In this document: piece after piece, positions 24,834-37,136 of the stretch
How the letters are laid out: the number at the start of each line of letters is the position of its first letter
Position numbering within the stretch: position 1 is the stretch's first letter
Source: Chalara sp. BL73
Taxonomy: Eukaryota > Ascomycota > Leotiomycetes > Helotiales
Direction of reading: 5' to 3'
Length of the DNA: 64,000 bases
Assembly (NCBI GenBank): GCA_918026815.1
Contig: CAKJVC010000013.1
Span: forward strand, 496,001-560,000
Made by a program: the position numbers and the translations under genes
Notes under the pieces: model-generated
What the model saw: the letters and a program-made list of their open reading frames with translations, nothing else
Told to the model about the DNA's origin: nothing
The model's database searches: none

Positions 24834-25822
24834 ATGCCTGGATTCGACTTCTCCAACCACACTCGCAATGCAGCGCTACATGCAAGAGGTGTTCCATTGC
24901 CCAAGGCTACAAGCACTGGTACCACAATTGTTGGATGCATATTCGAAGGAGGTGTTGTGGTAAGTGTACAGAGAGATATTTAGGGAGAGCGATTTTTGGG
25001 TGTTTGTAGTCCGCGACATTTAAACAAGCTTTCAATTTAAGGCAACTGCTAACATTCGTTCTTTAGATTGCTGCAGATACAAGAGCAACGTCTGGACCAA
25101 TAGTGGCGGATAAGGTATGTCCCTCACGACGATCCTTACACGGGCAAGGCTAACAAATGGTCATTTAGAACTGCGAGAAGCTTCATTATATTGCGCCTCA
25201 GATCTGGTGTGCTGGAGCTGGAACAGCTGCGGACACCGAATTCACTACCTCCCTCATTTCCTCACAACTCGAACTGCACTCCCTATCTACCGGCCGCAAG
25301 CCTCGTGTTGTCACATGCATGACTATGCTCAAGCAGCACCTCTTCCGCTACCAAGGACATATCGGAGCTTATTTAGTTGTTGCAGGAGTTGATCCTACAG
25401 GTGTTGGGCTATTCACCGTCCATGCACATGGCAGCACGGATAAGCTTCCTTATGTCACCATGGGCAGTGGTTCCCTCGCAGCAATGTCCGTTTTCGAAAC
25501 AGAATGGAAGTCGAAGATGACGCAAGAAGAAGCTGTTACACTCGCTTCTAATGCCATCCAAGCTGGTATTTTCAACGATCTGGGCTCCGGTTCAAATGTG
25601 GATGTGGCTATCATCACGAAAGACAAGACGACACTGAAGCGAGGATATGTCAAGCCAAACGAGCGAAGCAAGAAGCAGAAGAGCTACATCTTCAAGAGAG
25701 GCACAACTGCCGTACTGAATGAGAAGATCATTACAAGAGAGGAGATTTCCAAATATGTAACGGTTCATGAATTGGAGGGTGATGAGACGGCGTTGGGCGA
25801 AAAAATGGATCTGGATGTATAG
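24834..25822 (+). CDS. PUP1: 20S proteasome beta-2 subunit Pup1
   Basis: Exons 24834-24959, 25067-25114 and 25169-25822 encode 275 residues (42, 16 and 217 codons plus stop). A 29-residue propeptide ends in Gly29, leaving Thr30 of TTIVGC as the catalytic N-terminal threonine. [14 protein letters not shown] places the Asp and Lys residues expected of an active subunit. The later [17 protein letters not shown] and [10 protein letters not shown] stretches are standard for beta-2. The subunit supplies the trypsin-like activity of the 20S core. The C-terminal extension after about residue 230 is the arm that wraps beta-3. All introns are phase 0. Confidence 0.96.
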
Positions 25823-26251
25823 ATAAAGATCTTAGGTGTATAACAATTACCAAGGTGCAATTGGCTTCACTGTATCATCAGCACTTTAAGAATGCAATTC
25901 AGATTACAATGGGGATCGGCGGATTTTGCATTGGTTTTATTTTTTATTTTTTATTAGTTATATGCCCATGAGGATGGTTAAGTGTCATCTCAGCTTCCCA
26001 CCTATTTAGTACACTCTCTCAACAAACTGCGACAGCATTGACACTGCCCCGAGAGCTCCATCAACAAAGATGAACATTTATATCTTATGCATTGACTTGA
26101 ATTATAGACTCTTCATGTTCAGCGCCTTCTCGACACTTAAACTTAATTCTCATCGAGAGAACAATACGTCAAGGAACTACTCTCACAAACCGAAGAGATT
26201 TTAGTATAAGAGGTAAAAACACATGGCACGTTCGACGCACCCCAAACCTCC
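25823..26251. other. Convergent 3' spacer
   Basis: A 429-bp gap between the convergent PUP1 and calpain-like genes. It holds the 3' untranslated regions and T-rich runs near 25936-25965. No gene is seen. Confidence 0.6.
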
Positions 26252-29200
26252 CTACATCGTCGCCCCAGCAGGTTTGCCATCCACCGTCAGCGTAGTCGCC
26301 TCCGCGGCATCAGTAGCTTTGACCAAGGTAATCGTCACCTCGGGATCGCGGGAGTAGACACGCAGCCCCAAAACACACACCGCATTCCACTTCTGTGCAT
26401 TATCACCTTCGTCATCTGACTTTTCCTCCTCGCTGTCAGATTCGTCTTCGTCCTCATCTGCTTGGTCCTCGTCCTCCTTCGAGGCCTCCTCAACAGGCTC
26501 TGACCTTTTAGGCTCTTCCTTCTCTGGAGCTGGAGCCGGCGCGTCTTTAAGCCCTTCTGCCTTAGGTGCGCTAGACTCGTCCTTCTTTGCCTCATCAGAA
26601 GGCTTGGCAGAGGTGGCCGAAGCACTTTCAGGTTGAGCCTCGACAGCTGGCTTTTGTGTCTCCTCGGCTGGCTTATCGACAGGCTTTGAGGCTTCACTCT
26701 CTCCTTCTTTAGTCTTAGCCTTGGACTCATCGCTCACAGGAGGATCCTTTTTATCGTCCGATTTCGCCTCGGTACTCTTTTCCTCAGACTTCTTCTGATC
26801 CGTCTTTACAATTTCTTTCATAGCGTCCGCGGCCTTTTCCATAGCCTGAGCAGCCTTAGTTATGGCCTTCTTCTTTTTAGCCTTCCGCTTTGCCTTCTTC
26901 TCCTCGCGTTTCTTTTTCTCTTCAGCTCTTTTCTTTTCCACCAAGTCATCTTCATCCTGGACACCTCCCTTGCTATGTGCCAAGTCGTACTGCATACCGA
27001 CTTGTCGAAGCTTCTGCGGATTCTTATCGGCATATTCCTTGACGATTTCTTCAACAGGGCTCGTGCCTGTGTTACGTGATGCTGTAATCTTGGGTAGAAC
27101 CTCATAGTTCCCTGGTTCGAGATCTATCTCACAGGATACTGAGCGATTCTCCCATTTGTGAATTGGCCGCACTCGGCAGATGTGTTCACCACTGGCTGCA
27201 CCAACATTCTGCAGAAGGAAATGCAGCTCGAAGTGGTATCTAAGCATTGCAAGTCAGCATGGTAGATATTCAAGTGGGGGTTTGCGCTCAGAGACTTACT
27301 CTCCCTCGAAGCCTTTGAAGAAGCGGTCATCAAGCTATAAATATCAGCACCAAAGTACTCAGGATATATTGTTATTTTGCTTACTTGTGTCAAAACAATA
27401 ACGATGAGGCCAGCCTTCTTGACTTCTATCTGGAACTTAGTTTGCAAATATCCAGTGATCCAAGATACATCTGCACTAGTCCACTGCTGCACAACGGTCC
27501 ACTTTTCATCGAAGAGGCGTGTGCGATGAATGAACATGAAGGTCTCTAGCATATCTTTGTAGGACATCCAGAATACACCATCGTCGCCAAATGTATGACC
27601 GATCTTCTTAAGCCAGTATGGAGTCCACTCGCGAGAGCCATCTGACCACGGCCCATTCCACTCGCCGAGTCCATCCCACGAGCGTTCACCCCATGGATTT
27701 CTATCATCTCATTAGTTCTTGGCTTCTAAAGTTAGAGCAGAGTGACTGTTATTACCGAATTTGCACCAGCCGTACTTTCTTCCCATCTTCGTCTACCTCC
27801 TCACGGCTTTGGAGAATACTATATGCATGGCCGAGCGCAAGACCGCTCTTCTGTCTATCCCAGCCTGTACCCATGGCTGCAAGAGCAAAGACGAATTCGC
27901 CATCTGAATTAGCGAGCTCTTTCCATAACTTGTCCTTGCTCAGCACACGATTTGAAACAATTGTTGATGTGACACCACCAGTCATGTCTTCAACGCCCCT
28001 GCAAAATGTATCAGCAATCACTTCACCTGAAGCCCCTCTGATTTTTGAACTTGATAGAAGTGATGTATTGACTTACTCGCCTGGCCAACCTCCAGATATC
28101 GCCTCATAATCTGCAATATCCGCATCAGCATACTCCTAATAGAATCGAATTTTCAACTTCTCGATATGATCGAAAATTACTCACCGCCGTGCGCCTTGGC
28201 ATAGGCTTTCTCCAGAATGGGAAGCCAGGTCTCATTCGGATCCTCGCAACGAGCGAAGTATAATGCCTCGGAGCCGGTCTGGTGCCGCTCCCGGTGTTTC
28301 CTTGCTCGCCTTCCTGTTGCGTCGTAAACATCGCCATAGTAATCGAAGTCCGTTACTCGAAGATACAAATTGTCATCCACTACGACTGAAATCCACTACA
28401 GAAAGAACCATTAGCCAATACCTTTCACCATACTGAGCGAAGAAGCCGGTCCCTTGGCCAAGATGCGTAATTGCCTACCTCTCCATCTCTCTGGAAGACA
28501 AATCCATAAACACCGCACTCTTCATCACGGGCCACACAGACTTTCTCCATGAGATCCTTCCGATGCGCAATCGTCGCAACGGCAGCTAGCCACCAACAAT
28601 CGCCATTAGCCCCCTGCTTGATATCTGAGCTTGAGTATCCCCCAACCGTAAACTGCGGACTCTCAAAGATCCAATCGACTCGATGCTTCGAGCCCGGCGA
28701 GTACCACTCTCCAAACGACACCCCGCCCCTAAAATCATCATCATCGCCATCAGCACCAATAAACTTGCCCAAAGCATTAACATCCACGGGCACCGTACCG
28801 CCGCTCCCAAGCATATTGCTCTGGGCAAGCGTATCAAGGCTGGCCTTCACATCCCAGGCACTGACGCTGGGGCGGGATTCCGCATTATCAGCGATGCCGA
28901 ATCCGCCTCTGACCAGGCCGTTGAGGCAGTTGTTGTTCTCGTCACGCTCAATATCGAAATCTGGATCGGTGAACTTTTCGTTGGTGCGGTTGCACTCTCG
29001 CACGATGCGCTTGACTTGCTCGCGGCACTCTTTAGCGGCCGCCTCATAGCTTTCGGCGGCGTTGCGAGCGGATCGCGCGCCTTTAGGGTGTATCTCTGGG
29101 AGGATGGCCGAGTAGAGACTACGCGGGAAGATGGATGTGACTTTGCCGGGGTGCTACCATATATGAGCGAGGACAAACAACTACAAATAATGTCCATTAT

Positions 29201-29326
29201 GTACTGTACCTTTGTATGAAATTTATCCCAGAAGTCGGACAAGATCTCCTGAGGGGTTTTCTTGCCGGTTTTCTTTGCTTTGGACGCATCTGGGATCAAT
29301 GGGGGAGGATCACCAAAGACTTCCAT
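26252..29326 (-). CDS. Calpain-like cysteine protease
   Basis: Eight exons on the minus strand (29326-29210, 29153-28479, 28395-28185, 28110-28077, 27998-27756, 27700-27385, 27334-27300, 27239-26252) total 2,619 bases, 872 residues. The CysPc triad is present: Cys at about 225 in QGANGDCWWLAA, His in LGHAYSIL, and Asn in NPWGERSWDG, which is joined across the 55-base intron. The conserved YEAISGGWPGEGVEDMTGG is assembled from three exons, which fixes the small 34-base exon. Downstream is a C2-like/domain III region (HFELHFLLQN, RPIHKWENRSV). The last 230 residues are a Lys/Glu/Ala/Ser-rich low-complexity tail ending in a short folded segment. Calpains are Ca-dependent intracellular proteases; the substrate here is unknown. 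It is not clearly the PalB/Rim13 type. Confidence 0.88.
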
Positions 29327-30431
29327 TTTCGCAATTTTGATATATGTACACGATCTAGCAGGGATTGTTCCTCTTTGGATACCACGTACGCACTGGGTAT
29401 GATATTCTCACAGTATAAAGGGAAGGAAACAGCGTAACAACATCGCAACCTGAACGGCGCCAGCTTATACTTATAGTAACGCCACGCCATAACAGACAGC
29501 AAGCTTCCGAATCTGTGACGCTGCGGCAACAAATTATATGCGCGCCCCCAATGGCATGGGTCGTTCTACGCGGTGTCTGCCAGATGCCAATAAGCGCCCG
29601 GTATGGCTCCCAGCCGCACGCACTGTACACCCAGGATATCGTCAGCATGAAGTAGGATCATTTAAAGCCCAAGCCAGAATTGCTCAGACGTTATCCCCGC
29701 AGCAAGCAGGTTTTGGGGGCTAGAAAATGCACATTGAGCGTAAGATTCCAATTTGGGAAAGGTGCCGTGTTGGTACCGTGCGCAGGCGGTACATGGCCAA
29801 GAAGAGCTCGAAACGCTCTGCAAGCTTTTACCAGAACTTGCATTGCTCTCGGTGCCACATATGGAAAGCCTAGTCTAGAAACATAGCATCTTCTTTACTA
29901 TGTTTTATACTTGGCTGCCCTTTGATGCAATTCACGTGACTTCTTGCTTGTGAGTGTCAAGCAACATTGGTTACACGAAGATTGATACCTAACGAGGGTG
30001 TAACAGGGGCTTCGGTTAAACACAATGCTAAGAGGCCATCAGATATTCCGGATCTTCTCTTTAAGCAGACTTCTCAACCAAAAATTCTTGAGCCTTCCTA
30101 CCTAATTTCCCTCTCTCTTTATGCAGCTTCTGCCACACAAGCACCACCCTTGGTAGCTGGAGTTGGGATCGACGTTCGGCGATAGTTCGTCTAAACAAAG
30201 GATAATAGGGCCAAATTCAGAGACATGAGAACAGGGGAAATTAATATCATGATGTTGGGAGAATCCGACCACTTTTGGAATAGTGAAATCATTAATTATT
30301 TGAGGAGCTATCTGCCAGGTATCATGCGTCCTATAACCCTAACAGCCTTCCCTATGTATACACAAGAAGGGATTCATAAAGAAATCGCGTTCCAGCCGAC
30401 ATAATAACAGACAAAAGAAATGAATAGATTG
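29327..30431. other. Intergenic region
   Basis: About 1.1 kb between the calpain-like gene's promoter and the 3' end of the Src1-like gene. Short open frames have no recognisable content. Confidence 0.5.
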
Positions 30432-32665
30432 CTAATAAATCGGACGACTCTCCTCCCATCGAGGACCATTGTCCATGCCACTCACAGGACTCGAGTTCTC
30501 ATCATAAGCGCCCCAACTGACCCGTCCGCTCTTTCGTCGTCGAACTCTACTCTCGCCATCTTCTAAGGCGCCGATCCACTCCCAGGCACGGCTGATCTCG
30601 CCGTTACGCGACTCGCGTTGTGACGAGCGCACATTGGCGTTCATTTCGACGATATTGCGAACTTTTGACCATATGGCCTCGCGTTTCTTGATTGAATGTT
30701 CATCGCGTAGAACGTCGTCTCTAAGCTGCCCAATAGAGATCCAATTCTCGGGGAATGTTTCTTTATCCTGAGCGTGCAGCGAGGCTTGAGTAGCGAGACG
30801 ATCGAGGGTCGATGAAACGAGGTGAGGAATAGCAGATTGAGTTTTTTGGTGCGAAAGGAAGGCGAAGCGAGCGTAAAATATTGCAGTAAGGAAGAGCATT
30901 ATGCTAGCAATTTGGAGTCGATGTCGTTCCAGAGAGAGTCGGAAGGATCTTCGGATGGCGCAGGTGAGTGGGAGGCGGGCGAGGGAGTTGGAGCTGAGGA
31001 ATGAGTGGAGTCTATTGAGGGGACAAGGAACCTGGTTAGTGCTATGCGTCAGATATGTATTATTTTATTAAGGAAGGAAATGGTAATATAATATGGAAGA
31101 TACTGTTTAATGGAAATATGACGGGCTTACCCGTCAGCTCGACTCTCAACTTCGTCTCTACCTTCGATCTCCCCGATGGCAGCACTCCAGAGCTCTTCAA
31201 ACTCTAACTCTGACATACCCTTTCTCCTCTTCCTGCTCATCTCTTTCTTTAAGTTGTCGGCGTCAATCTCAACCGTTGGCTCAGGGACGCCCTTTTCATC
31301 AATCAGGTCGCCACACTCAAACTTGGCTCTTCGTTCCCGCAATTCCTCAACTGCTCGATCTGCCACCGCTTTGACTCTGCGTACCTTCTCTCCATCCGGT
31401 TCACAAGTAGGTGTAAAGGGAACCAGACCGCCAAGAGAAAGAGGATGCTGCTGCAGGATGAAGTCTGTTTCGCATTGAGTTTGCAGGTTCTCAGAGCAAT
31501 AGGCATGCTGAGGACAAGGTTCGCATTGAGGCTCAGCCAAAATCCTGACCCAGTCTGGAACCTCAACGTTTGCAGGAATGACCTGTTTAGCATCTCTACC
31601 GACGCCACAATATCCCACTGCAAATTTCTCTTGTCGGTACCATGTGGCATAGCCTCCCAACAGGGTAAGTAACACGACAGATATAGGGCCTTTGCCAATA
31701 CCTCCATTTTGGCGTCTGCGTCTGCGTGGTGATATTGCTGTCAAGCTCTTCGAGGCTCGATCACGTACTAGTTCCAGCTGTGCCTCCGGAGTGAACTCCT
31801 CCGTTGGCTCTATGCTTTCAATTGGCTCCTCAAAGCCAGCATAATTTAGCTGACTAACAGGTATCTCTGCCTTGAATTTTGAAGATGTCGGAGGATGGAT
31901 GTCTTGCTCTTCCTTTGGCAAGTGAGCAGTGGTGCGCCTTCCAGGTGTCGCCGTAATGCTCTTCCGCTTATCCTTGGTCCTGCTCACGCTTCTTCTTGCA
32001 CGCTCACCGCTTGAAATTTCATTTGCAGGAGAGCTACCGCTTTGAAATGGATTGTCATAAGTGAAGTTGCTCTCCCTGCGGTTCTCTTTCCGTGAAACCC
32101 CTAGTCCATCGTCGTCCGAATCTTCCTTCTTGATTCTGGGTGCCGCGACAGGCGTTGGGGCAGTAGGCGCCTCGCTCTTCCTCGTCTTTCGCACAGTCCT
32201 CCGAAGGTCATCTGCACCATCTGTATCCGAAGCCCTCGCATGCTTGCTAGGACGCGGCGTCTTCTTCGTAGGACTCCTGCTCCGCACGGCAGAAGAAGCA
32301 TCCGATTCGCTCTCCTCAGTTTTCACTCGTGCAGACGCCTTTCTCGTAGATCTCTGTCGTGGCGTCGGAGGTGGGGGCATCTGCTCCTCTTCAGAATCAT
32401 TTGCAGTGGTAGTGGTGGTGCTATCCTGAGATGATTCTGCATCAACAATACCTCTGCTTGTTCTTTTCGCCCGAGCACGGGCAGCGAGAATCTTACGTGC
32501 TTGTGGAACTACGTTTGCTTCGAATATCTCAATGAGCTGGGGTTTCTTTGCGCCGGAAGGATATGGGACATTATGTGAGACGAGAATCGAGCGAATGCGT
32601 GGGACAGTGAGTGAGGAGGGGTCGAAACCCGGCTGGAGGTATTCAACGCTCTCAGTGTCTGACAT
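30432..32665 (-). CDS. Inner nuclear membrane protein Src1/Heh1 (MAN1 family)
   Basis: Exons 32665-31131 and 31041-30432 (89-base intron, phase 2) encode 714 residues. Residues about 12-58 match the HeH/LEM-like fold (LTVPRIRSILVSHNVPYPSG). A long Ser/Lys/Arg-rich nucleoplasmic linker follows, with RRRRRQN at 314-320 just before membrane segment 1 (about 326-343). A lumenal domain with Cys pairs (CEPCPQHAYC) leads to membrane segment 2 (about 554-572). The C-terminal MAN1/Src1 domain keeps RLATQASLHAQ, ISIGQLRDDVLRDEHS and WSKVRNIVEMNANVR. The family tethers chromatin, especially rDNA and subtelomeres, to the inner nuclear membrane. The ATG at 32665 is chosen because it directly precedes the conserved N-terminus; the upstream open frame is probably leader. 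Confidence 0.92.
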
Positions 32666-33331
32666 GATTGCGTCCTCTGTCAAAAATCCGGCAGTGCTAT
32701 TTCCACGATGCGCAATCCAAGATATATGTCTTTGAATGCGCCGGCTTGAGTGGTCTGGATGGTAGTGGTGAAGTTGGCAGGAGTTTGCTACCTGTTTGGC
32801 GAGACAAAGCTTCCAGGCTCGATGACGTATAAATTGAACTCTAGTCAGCAGACTTTGTTGGAATGCAATAAAGCAAGCTCCAGTCTCTGAAGCACACAAA
32901 GCTCGACGACTCTTTAAAAGTGAGTATCGCGAGAGAAACCACTCTACAAATAAACACTCCACTTTGTGTAGAAAGAACAGATAAAATAATAAATGCGGAG
33001 ATTCTGGTTGTTAAGGGCAACCTTAGGGTGGATGGATGCCAAGAGTTAAATAAGCGGGCAAGAAAGTCACGCGCCACATGTGGCGTTAAGATAGCTGCAA
33101 GGCTAACTGTGATTAAGTCCCTCGGCTTAATAGATGGTAGCAGTTTTGACTTTGTTTTATATCACAGGCAAATTCTTAATCACATTGATGAACATTGGAA
33201 AGTAGTTTTATTTTTTCAAGACTTTTTTTTGTATCATTTAGGTGTTTTCTGGCCGCTAAACTGAATAAGGAAGTTCCCAAACGCCAATGCCATTTCCTAT
33301 CCAATGATGTTTTCCTCGATTCTAGGATACT
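32666..33331. other. Intergenic region
   Basis: Leader and promoter of the Src1-like gene plus the 3' flank of the Hsp20 gene. The frame is open upstream to 32962 but carries no conserved content. No other gene is seen. Confidence 0.5.
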
Positions 33332-34288
33332 CTACTGAACATCAACCCTCTTGACCTCAGTCCATTCCGAGTCCTTGGGTAGTTTAGGGACGGTAACAAC
33401 TAGGACACCGTCCTCCAACTTCGCCGTGATGGCCTCTCCATCCACTTCCTCCTTCTCCTCGGTTCCTGGTGGAAGCTTGATCGCGCGCTCAAACTCTCCA
33501 ACCCTTCTCTCACTCTGACTCAATGTCTTCAGGAACTCCTCATCTCCTTGTCTGTAGACTACCCCTGCGAGGTTCAAGGTTCTCTTCTCGTTGTCCCAGT
33601 GAACTCCAACATCTTCCTTCTTCGCGCCAGGGAGGGCAACATGCAATACATATGCTGAGGGCGTGGAGAATATATCAATAGGTGGTGTGAAGCTGTTGTC
33701 CGGATCGGCAACTTCACCCGATTGTTGCCCCGCTTGTGTAACGAAATTCTGGAACGCCATTGCAAGTGGATGAGCACTGAAAGCTTCTAGTAGGCCATTC
33801 AGCGCGCCAGGAAACGAGCCTTGTGGTGGGGGTCCGCGATGACCTGGACCTCCCCAGCCTCCGCGCCTCCCGTGGCGACCTCGACCGTGATGGCCATGAG
33901 GATGAGGGCCATCATGTGGATGCGGGCCTTCAGGGGGATGGGCTGAACCTTCTCGCTCTGTTTCAGAGTGTTCATCCTGTTCATTTTCGCCATGTCCACG
34001 TTCATGAGAACCACCACGACGACCGCGGCGTCCGCGATGTCCTGGAAATCCACCACGTCTTGGGCCGCCGAATGGTCCTGCGAATGGACCCCCGAAGGGA
34101 CTTCCAAAAGGTCCTCCAAAAGGGCCTCCGTCTCCGAGTGGTCCTCTAAATCCTTGTGCGTGAGGTGGTGGGTGAGGATATGGGTGAAAATTGTAGACTC
34201 CTTCAGCGGGATGATCAACTCCTGCACCGTTGTTGTTAAAGGCTTGTGCCCAGTCCCAGAATGAGTTTTGTTGATTGGTGTATGCCAT
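33332..34288 (-). CDS. Small heat-shock protein, Hsp20/alpha-crystallin family
   Basis: A single exon of 318 residues. The alpha-crystallin domain occupies about 215-318: [20 protein letters not shown], a [15 protein letters not shown] strand pair, and [15 protein letters not shown], ending in the [12 protein letters not shown] strand. The leader of about 200 residues is unusually long and biased: repeated GGPFG/GSPFG units, Arg/Gly clusters (RRGRRGG) and His/Pro/Gly blocks ([20 protein letters not shown]). Such proteins are ATP-independent holdases. The ATG at 34288 is chosen because a plausible TATA element lies upstream (34396-34403); the open frame to 34423 lacks conserved sequence. Confidence 0.92.
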   Translation of the reverse strand: MAYTNQQNSFWDWAQAFNNNGAGVDHPAEGVYNFHPYPHPPPHAQGFRGPLGDGGPFGGPFGSPFGGPFAGPFGGPRRGGFPGHRGRRGRRGGSHERGHGENEQDEHSETEREGSAHPPEGPHPHDGPHPHGHHGRGRHGRRGGWGGPGHRGPPPQGSFPGALNGLLEAFSAHPLAMAFQNFVTQAGQQSGEVADPDNSFTPPIDIFSTPSAYVLHVALPGAKKEDVGVHWDNEKRTLNLAGVVYRQGDEEFLKTLSQSERRVGEFERAIKLPPGTEEKEEVDGEAITAKLEDGVLVVTVPKLPKDSEWTEVKRVDVQ

Positions 34289-34395
34289 ATTTGCGTTTGA
34301 TTTTTTTTTAATTAGTGTATGGAATTGTAAAAGATATCTTGATACTAAAGATCGCGATGGTGCAATAAGATAATCTGGGGGGGCAGAACAAGGAA

Positions 34396-34403
34396 TATAT
34401 AGA
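34396..34403 (-). promoter_or_regulatory. Putative TATA box of the Hsp20 gene
   Basis: The minus strand reads CTATATAT/TATATATTCC at this point, about 110 bases upstream of the Hsp20 ATG. A strong TATA box is typical of heat-inducible genes. I found no clean triple nGAAn heat-shock element nearby. Confidence 0.4.
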
Positions 34404-36352
34404 GGTGGTCTTGCTATAGGCAAGTCCTGCGTGCGTGGACAGGCTGAGGCAACTATGCCTACTCACCAGATTTGGAAATATTCACATGCGTGCTATGGAA
34501 ATGATAAGAATTGGTTGGAAAGCACAAAAATGCAAACTGCTATTCTAGTGGTTGACTATGGAGGCCTCAACGAGCCGCGCGTACTCAAAGTCATCGAGTG
34601 CTGTGCTACTTGGAGGCACGGCACGCGTGGCGGAAAGTCGCAGGATTGTGGGGGAAGTGTGGCTCATGCCCTGTCACTTGTCGTCGCAATCGAATGAGCC
34701 TAAGCTGGTGGCTACTTTGTGACTCGAATTCAAGAATAAGGAATCTCGGGTCCGAAAATATGTTTGGAGGTGTTTTGCCACCAAGAATTCGGGACTGTGG
34801 AAAATGTCCGTGCCAAGACTCAAGATGGGTCTGGCTATTTGTGCCTCAGGCTGTGGATTGACGGTGCCCTTAGGTTACTGTAGAGTTGCTGACCACTCTC
34901 CAGGACGGAGCCAGGCTTTGAGCTGGCCTCGACAATCGACGATTAGTGATTGCTGGGCAAAAGGTGCGACATGCAACAGACAAGACCAAATTGAGCTATC
35001 GTGCATGTCCAATCAATTCTGCGATCAAACGCTTGTGGGTGGCAAAAAAGGATCAATGCTTCCGTGCAAAGCTTAATCTGAAGCAAACCGAGACAAATTC
35101 CTACCCCGGCATTATATATGGTCTGGAAGTGGATAAAATGCGCAAACTTTTGCGAGGGCCGGCGCTGGCACTGCGCATCGAGACAGGGCCTACAGCCCCC
35201 ATATTTGGTACACCTATATCAGGTCGTGATATGCCTGTCAATGAGGTGCAACAACATATTTGATCCCGCTGATCTGTCTGATTCCTTGTGTGATATGCCT
35301 CGACAGGCGAACGATCCGTTTTACATTCTCTAAACAGTTTTCATAGAGACTACTTATCCAGCCTACCATACCAGACGTACTCTCTCAGATGGAAGTAACG
35401 TAGGGTGGGTTTCGGATCGGAGGGACTTTTCAACGCCGCCATATCCTTCGCGGGAGGGAGTATGGAGATTCATCAATCCAGCATGGGAAGTGTTCTCCAG
35501 CTTTTCCCGTGCTATGATGTTTCGTGTGTATATGTGGTAATATTAAAGGTCACTGGTGTGACTTTGGCCACGATGGATAACAAGTTGTACAATGGACTTG
35601 TAGCCGCGCCAATTAGGTCAATTTTTTTTAGTCTCTGTCAATCTCCTAAGTTTCTTCTCAACCAGGGCTTCAACCTCTGTCCTGCCTACTCGATAACTAC
35701 GAAAGAGCTTCTATTAGAAACGCCTGATGAAGTGTAAGACTGTAAAACATCTAAATAGAGATCGAGATTGTTTATTGCAATTAAGCTATGTAAGTACCCA
35801 TCTCCGATCGTCATTTTTCACACCTCGAGCACTCGCTCCCGTCCCCGCAGCCTGGTAAACAAATTACATATTAGACGACTGTTACGAGACACCGTGATCC
35901 ACAATATCGAGTGATGACTGTAGAGTTCCACCATTTAGGAGGAATTCAACATCAGCTACAAGCCTGTTGGTCAGTGGCTCTAATTCAGTTCCGTCCATGT
36001 TCCCCTCGTTTACCCATTGTCGACGTCTGAGACTGCGTTTCCGTTACTATTGATATGTGTAACGAAATCTTGACTCATTAATTGGTACTTACACCTTCTT
36101 GTTACATAACTCTCCAGCATGTAGAAATGAGACTTGCAGCTCCTATGGTCAGAGGCAGATACTGCCCTACTGAGGCGATAGTCCTTCAGTCATTTCAAGG
36201 ATGTTCTGCCCATGTGCAACAACAGCAGGCGTTGCTATTCACGGAAGATATATACAAGAATCAATTCGCTCGAATCATGGTTAATCTTTCCCTTAATTTT
36301 GACGTGGAAATATTTCACAACATTCAACAGAATCAAACAATTTGCGAAACGG
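34404..36352. other. Gene-poor region
   Basis: About 1.9 kb upstream of the Hsp20 gene. Several ORFs of 70-150 codons overlap in different frames with no recognisable domains. No gene can be supported. Confidence 0.4.
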
Positions 36353-37136
36353 GGTTTGTGGGTGACTTAGATTTATATAGTCTAGGAATTTGTGTAAGGC
36401 TTATACCTACAATGGTTCTCGTCGCTATTAGCAAGCAACCTGCTACCTGGAAAACGCACAGAGCTTCAGAGTATTTACTTGATATTTTCTCTAGCTATTT
36501 GCATTGCTACAATGGCATTAAGTTTCACTGGGAGCTGTAGCTTCGGAATCGAGATCCAGATTCTTCATTGGGTGTATTGGGGAGGCTATATGTGTGTATT
36601 CGCCTTATGCCCAAGTGCAGCGAAACTGGGATCGAAAAGAAAATGGATTAGACCGAACTAGACTATAACGACACTTTTCGCCACACATATGCTGATGACA
36701 TATCATATTATCTGGTTTTCTTGGTATGTGTATGATCAAGTTTTCTACCGGATGCCTTTTGGGACATATCATTTCTTCTTCGCGTCACTTTTGGACCCAA
36801 GCGAGCGATTCTGGACTATGCGAGGCTACCTAACTAGACTGTTCATTCATGTTGCTATATGTTTACTAATTGTTTTTCCGTTCCTGGCGCTACTTCTGGC
36901 GTCAGAGATCAAAACATTCTATTCAAGCTTCTGCGACGTATCCAATCATTTTTAACGCATCGAAGAGCCTAGATTCCATAGAGCTAGATGGCCATGCACA
37001 AAATTCACCAGAATTTAGGCATATTAAAATGTCCAAGAGCCTCTATCGACATCTTAGAGGTTTCTACCATATTTTCAGAGAAGCATGCGGAATTCCATTG
37101 AATAGAAGAGAGGATTCGCTTAGTAACGCCTGTTGA
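36353..37136 (+). pseudogene. Broken fungal multi-pass membrane protein gene
   Basis: Three frames in succession give a continuous match to a hypothetical membrane-protein family widespread in filamentous fungi. These are GDLDLYSLGI, then after a frame change YLQWFSSLLASNLLPG and IYLIFSLAICIATMALSF, then WVYWGGYMCVFALCPSAAKL. An in-frame TAG follows at 36659-36661 (KWIRPN, stop). The same frame then continues with THMLMTYHIIWFSW, MPFGTYHFFFA and LLDPSERFW. A second shift near the A run at 36909-36914 leads to SIQASATYPIIFN and a TGA at 37134-37136. At least four membrane segments are recognisable. Family recall is from memory of sequence style, not a search. Confidence 0.6.

Noticed and set aside
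26335..27105. Arg/Lys-rich ORFs in other frames of the calpain tail
   Set aside because: Shadows of the low-complexity tail; no independent start or domain evidence.
33799..34227. 142-codon ORF inside the Hsp20 gene
   Set aside because: Frame shadow of the Gly/His-rich leader.
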